Positions 6,837-9,273 of a stretch of 9,273 nt of DNA are shown in pieces. The first letter of the stretch is position 1, and each line of letters starts with the position of its first letter. The translations under genes and the position numbers were made by a program. Under the pieces are notes generated by a model. The model was not told the origin of the DNA, searched no databases, and was given only the letters and a program-made list of their open reading frames with translations. The DNA comes from an uncultured Eubacteriales bacterium (lineage in GTDB: Bacteria > Bacillota > Clostridia > Oscillospirales > Oscillospiraceae): contig CABVBV010000081.1 in the NCBI GenBank assembly GCA_902496595.1, positions 1-9,273 of the forward strand, given 5' to 3'.

Positions 6837-6861
6837 CAAAAACCGCTTTCGGGTTTTTAAT
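6833..6861 (+). promoter_or_regulatory. Probable promoter of the hydroxy-acid dehydrogenase gene
   Basis: TTGACA (6833-6838, perfect -35 consensus) and TTTAAT (6856-6861, one mismatch to TATAAT) are 17 bases apart. The -35 box overlaps the last codon and TGA stop of the radical SAM gene. The start point would be near 6868, about 35 bases before the ATG at 6903, leaving room for the GGAGG at 6891-6895. A second TATAAT at 6884-6889 abuts the ribosome site and would give a nearly leaderless transcript, so it is not preferred. Confidence 0.55.
6838..6858 (+). terminator. Possible short intrinsic terminator after the radical SAM gene
   Basis: AAAAACCG (6838-6845), a CTTT loop, then CGG with one unpaired G and TTTTT (6854-6858) can fold into a short A/T-flanked hairpin ending in five T, directly after the stop codon. 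The GC part of the stem is only three pairs, so it would be a weak terminator. It occupies the spacer of the promoter called at 6833-6861. Confidence 0.35.
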
Positions 6862-6902
6862 GTTCACAAACGGCACAATTATATATAATTGGAGGAAATG
6901 TC

Positions 6903-7925
6903 ATGGATTACAAGGAAGTTCTCGAAAAAGCGCGCGGCAACATCGGGCCCTATTGCAAGGCCTGTCCCGTCTGCAACGGCAAGGCCTGCGGCAATTCCAT
7001 GCCCGGCCCCGGCTCGAAGGGCCCCGGCAACGGCGCTGCGAGGAATTACGACGCATGGCAGCGCGTCTTCGTGAACATGGACACCATCTGCTCGAATGCC
7101 GCTCCGGATACCAGCTTCAAACTGTTTGGACGCGAGTTCGCCCTGCCGGTCTTCACCGCGCCCATCGGCGCCCTGCCGATGCATTACAGCGACGCCTACG
7201 ACGATTTCGCGTATAACGACATCCTCATCCCCACGGCCGTCGAGTGCGGCTCCGCCTCCTTCACCGGAGACGGTGTGGATCCCGAGATCATGAAGCGCTC
7301 GGCCGCGGCCATGGCCAAGGTCGGCGGCATCGGCGTGCCCACCATCAAACCCTGGAACAACGAGGCCGTGTTTGAAAAGCTGGACGTGCTCAACGACCTA
7401 GGCATCTTTGCCGCGGCGATGGATATCGACGGCGCGGGCCTGCCCTTCCTCAAGGCCATGAACCCGAACGCGGGCTCAAAGCCCGTGGCCGACCTGAAGG
7501 CGGTCATCGACTACGCCAAGATGCCGTTCATCGTAAAGGGCATCATGACCGTCGCGGGCGCGGAGAAGGCCGTCGAGGCGGGCGCTGCGGGCATCGTGGT
7601 CTCGAACCACGGCGGGCGCGTGCTGGGCCAGACGCGGGCGACGGCGGATGTGCTGCCGGACATTGCAAAGGCCGTCGGCGGCAAGTGCGTCATCTTCGTG
7701 GACGGCGGCATCAGGACGGGCGTGGACGTGTTCAAGGCCCTGGCCCTGGGCGCGGACGCTGTGCTTATCGGGCGTCCCTTCGTCCCGGCCGTGTACGGCG
7801 GCGAGGCCGAGGGCGCAAAGCTCCTGTTCGCAAAGCTCAAGGCCGAGCTGGTCGACACCATGACCATGTGCGGCGCACACACGCTCGACGAGATCACGGC
7901 CGAGAAGGTCTACATAGACAAGTGA
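6903..7925 (+). CDS. FMN-dependent alpha-hydroxy-acid oxidising protein (lactate dehydrogenase/glycolate oxidase superfamily)
   Basis: Members of this FMN TIM-barrel family oxidise 2-hydroxy acids such as L-lactate to 2-keto acids. The 340-residue product shows the family core: PVFTAPIG (about 82-89), Lys212 in FIVKGIM, the catalytic His236 and Arg239 in SNHGGR, and the phosphate-binding DGGIRTGVDVFKALALGAD with Arg271, followed by IGRP. It differs from classical members in two ways. The usual SNHGGRQLD is SNHGGRVLG, and the N-terminus carries a cysteine set C18-x2-C21-x2-C24-x4-C29 (CKACPVCNGKAC) that could bind an iron-sulfur cluster or zinc. Similar N-termini occur in clostridial homologues. 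The ATG at 6903 lies seven bases after GGAGG; an out-of-frame ATG at 6898 is too close to that site. Substrate and electron acceptor cannot be read from the sequence. In an anaerobe, a dehydrogenase role is more likely than an O2-using oxidase. Confidence 0.92.
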   Translation: MDYKEVLEKARGNIGPYCKACPVCNGKACGNSMPGPGSKGPGNGAARNYDAWQRVFVNMDTICSNAAPDTSFKLFGREFALPVFTAPIGALPMHYSDAYDDFAYNDILIPTAVECGSASFTGDGVDPEIMKRSAAAMAKVGGIGVPTIKPWNNEAVFEKLDVLNDLGIFAAAMDIDGAGLPFLKAMNPNAGSKPVADLKAVIDYAKMPFIVKGIMTVAGAEKAVEAGAAGIVVSNHGGRVLGQTRATADVLPDIAKAVGGKCVIFVDGGIRTGVDVFKALALGADAVLIGRPFVPAVYGGEAEGAKLLFAKLKAELVDTMTMCGAHTLDEITAEKVYIDK

Positions 7926-8626
7926 GGCGTTCATTAACAAGACGCGGGCGGCGGTCGCTGCTCGCGTCTTTTCTCACAATAACTCTCTGCCTGCCGTTCG
8001 CCGCCGGGGCGCAGCATGAGGAGCTCGGCTCGGTTCTGGACTCCTTCATCTCCGAGCACGGTATCAACGAGGGCAACTTTGCCCTGGGCTTTCGCTCCGT
8101 CGGCGGGGATGAATACCTGTACAATGCCGACAAGCTCTTTGACACGGCCAGCCTCTACAAGATACCGCTGAATATGTACTATTACGAGCTGGAGGCCTCC
8201 GGTGCGCTCGCGGCCACGGACAAGGTCGGCGGCGTGTCGCTGGCCGACTGCCACAGGCTGAGCCTCGTGAAGTCGGACAACGAGCTGTCTGAAAAGATGG
8301 TGCAGCGGATAGGAGGCTTCCGGGCTCTGAAGCTCAAGGCGCTCGAATACTGCGGTATGTCTGAGTCGGACGTGGGCGCGGGCTTTTTTGACACCACGGG
8401 CTTCACGGCGCGGATGATGCTGGGCATACTCGAGTACCTGTATAACGGCGGGGACGTTTTTGCCGGGCAGCTGGAGCTGATGAAAACGGCGCAGGAGGGC
8501 GAATACCTGCGCAGCGGCAGCTGCGGGCTGGAGATTGCGCAGAAGTACGGGGCGCAGGTCTACAACGGGCTGATGAACTTCTGCGTCGCCGGGATAGTGT
8601 ACGCCGACGAGCCGTTTTCGTGGTGA
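7922..8626 (+). pseudogene. Secreted serine hydrolase, class A beta-lactamase/PBP fold, probably frameshifted near its 3' end
   Basis: Translation from a GTG at 7922, overlapping the previous stop as GTGA, gives 234 residues. A Sec signal peptide is clear: RRSLTRRGRRS, then a hydrophobic LLASFLTITLCLPF and cleavage probably after AAGA at residue 30, so the product acts outside the membrane. The fold shows Ser77-x-x-Lys80 (ASLYK, nucleophile and base) and SDN at 118-120. Lys208-Tyr209-Gly210 stands where KTG normally is. No clear equivalent of beta-lactamase Glu166 is seen, so peptidoglycan or another ester/amide substrate is more likely than antibiotic hydrolysis. The frame stops at 8624 just after GIVYADEPF, the middle of a core strand. 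The missing strand and C-terminal helix (VVIYTRG ... GELMGEICDILAEF) continue in the next frame from 8617 to 8817. A ribosome site GAGAAGG at 7902-7908 is 13 bases from the GTG, so coupling to the upstream gene is likely. Confidence 0.78.
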
Positions 8627-8817
8627 TATATACCCGCGGCGTCGGAGGCGCCGGAGAGCTGATGGGAGAGATATGCGACATCCTTGCCGAGTTCGAGACG
8701 GATGTGCAAACGGAGGAGGAAGCGGAAATTGTTTCTCCCGAGCTTGCCCGCATCATGCTTCTGGCAGCTGAATTTGCCCTGAGAATAAGCACATTCCAAA
8801 GCCTCCACATAACATGA
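8617..8817 (+). pseudogene. Displaced C-terminal part of the serine hydrolase (other frame)
   Basis: This frame reads FVVIYTRGVGGAGELMGEIC and continues to a stop at 8815-8817, about 66 residues. The first part completes the serine hydrolase: after GIVYADEPF, a hydrophobic strand (VVIYT) and then the C-terminal amphipathic helix (GELMGEICDILAEF) are expected in the class A fold. There is no ribosome site before the GTG codons at 8620 and 8623, so independent translation is unlikely. Restoring one T in the run at 8615-8618 would join both parts into one protein of about 298 residues, a normal length for this kind of exported hydrolase. The acidic stretch and last residues after LAEF are not recognised. 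Confidence 0.65.
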
Positions 8818-8848
8818 CCCCGACGCTCCGTTTGAACGTCGGGGTCAT
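8814..8848. terminator. Strong hairpin between convergent genes, likely bidirectional terminator
   Basis: ATGACCCCGACG (8814-8825) and CGTCGGGGTCAT (8837-8848) are perfect inverted repeats, a 12-base GC-rich stem with an 11-base loop. The hairpin lies between the convergent serine hydrolase and SLH genes, starts within the last codons of the hydrolase frame (TGA at 8815-8817) and ends seven bases before the SLH stop. The T-runs are poor on both sides (TTGTTATT on the plus strand), so termination efficiency is uncertain, but the position fits a shared terminator. Confidence 0.75.
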
Positions 8849-8854
8849 TGTTAT

Positions 8855-9273
8855 TCACTTGCAGAAGCGCATGAAGAAGGTCGCCGCGTGGGCCCTGGTC
8901 GAGTTCGACGTGGGATTGAGATTCCCAAGGTCGTCTCCTTCGATGAGGCCCGTGCTGGCCGCCCACTTCATCGCGTCGAGGGCCCAGTCGCTTATGCTCG
9001 CTGCGTCGGGCGCGGTAATGGCGTACTCGACAACAGGGCTGCCCTTGTAGCGCCAGAGCATCGTTACCAGCTGCTCCCTCGTGATGCAGCCCGTCGGATT
9101 CGTGCCGTCCGAGACACCGCTCTCGACCGCCCACTTCTGAGCCACGGTCATCCAGCTGTCTCCGCTGACCTCAACACCGTCGATCCTCGCCAGAACCGCC
9201 CAGACCATGGCTCTCGTCAGCGGGCTGTTCGGCGCGAACTTGTCCGCCTCGACGCCCTCCATGATGCCGTTGG
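8855..9273 (-). CDS. C-terminal S-layer homology (SLH) repeats of a cell-surface protein, N-terminus outside window
   Basis: SLH domains bind secondary cell wall polymers, often pyruvylated, and hold exported proteins on the Gram-positive surface. The frame is open from the right edge to a TGA at 8855-8857, giving 138 residues. They show the end of one SLH repeat (NGIMEG, then LTRAMVWAVLAR) and two complete ones: AQKWAVESGVSDG to ITREQLVTMLWRY, and DAMKWAASTGLIEG to STRAHAATFFMRF. The TRAM, TREQ and TRAH positions match the conserved TRAE/TRAQ motif of the family. The protein ends three residues after the last repeat (MRFCK), the usual position for a C-terminal wall anchor in clostridia. A Met at 9262 is internal to the SLH motif GIMEG and is not the start. 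The function of the missing N-terminal part cannot be inferred. Confidence 0.93.
   Translation of the reverse strand, partial: NGIMEGVEADKFAPNSPLTRAMVWAVLARIDGVEVSGDSWMTVAQKWAVESGVSDGTNPTGCITREQLVTMLWRYKGSPVVEYAITAPDAASISDWALDAMKWAASTGLIEGDDLGNLNPTSNSTRAHAATFFMRFCK

Noticed and set aside
6882..6889. TATATAAT as the -10 box of the hydroxy-acid dehydrogenase gene
   Set aside because: It touches the GGAGG ribosome site, so a transcript from it would lack that site, and any -35 candidate (TTCACA) is only 15 bases away. The TTGACA/TTTAAT pair fits better.
8609..8626. Programmed -1 ribosomal frameshift in the serine hydrolase
   Set aside because: The T-run reads G TTT TCG in the 0 frame, which does not allow good re-pairing of both tRNAs after slippage, and no clear downstream stimulatory stem was seen. 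A deletion or base-calling error is simpler.
1..9273. CRISPR array, transposon ends, RNA genes, phage or defence genes
   Set aside because: No regularly spaced direct repeats, no transposase- or integrase-like product, no rRNA/tRNA-like stretch, and nearly all of the sequence is accounted for by the genes listed.

Overview
The window looks like chromosomal DNA from a GC-rich, anaerobic member of the Firmicutes, most likely class Clostridia (Oscillospirales-like). The reasons are a Firmicute-style glycolytic gene cluster, C-terminal S-layer homology (SLH) repeats of the clostridial type, a radical SAM protein of the PflX family, and an FMN-dependent 2-hydroxy-acid dehydrogenase with the cysteine-rich N-terminus seen in clostridia. 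Genus-level assignment is inference only. Coding density is high, and only one intergenic region exceeds 200 bases (about 4957-5202); it is clearly AT-rich.

Positions 1-4956 (minus strand) form one tight operon read as trmL - pgk - tpiA - gpmI - eno. It encodes a tRNA wobble-base methyltransferase followed by four enzymes of lower glycolysis (1,3-bisphosphoglycerate to phosphoenolpyruvate, plus triose phosphate interconversion). The genes overlap or nearly touch (4-base overlap, 12-base gap, 13-base overlap, 31-base gap) and each has a good Shine-Dalgarno sequence. eno runs off the left edge, so its last roughly 120 codons are missing. No gapA or cggR lies upstream of pgk, where many Firmicutes have them.

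Positions 4957-5202 are a divergent control region. It carries a good minus-strand promoter for the trmL-glycolysis operon, a very good plus-strand promoter, and a perfect 11-base inverted repeat that places the same TTGTAA box at the -35 position of outward-facing promoters.

Positions 5203-8817 (plus strand) hold a GtrB/DPM1-like family 2 glycosyltransferase that lacks the usual membrane helices, a PflX-type radical SAM protein coupled to it by a TTGA start/stop overlap, then (after a promoter and hairpin overlapping the stop codon) an FMN-dependent 2-hydroxy-acid oxidising enzyme. This is followed, with a GTGA overlap, by a secreted serine hydrolase of the class A beta-lactamase/PBP fold. 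The last gene appears to carry a -1 frameshift at a run of four T near 8615-8618, because its expected C-terminal strand and helix continue in the neighbouring frame to 8817.

Positions 8814-8848 are a strong hairpin between convergent genes. Positions 8855-9273 (minus strand) are the C-terminal SLH repeats of a cell-surface protein whose start lies outside the window.

I see no CRISPR array, RNA gene, insertion sequence, phage module or recognisable defence system. Most of the window is ordinary housekeeping DNA. The points that merit a second look are the probable frameshift, the symmetric divergent promoter region, the membrane-anchor-less glycosyltransferase coupled to a radical SAM protein of unknown function, and trmL leading the glycolytic operon.
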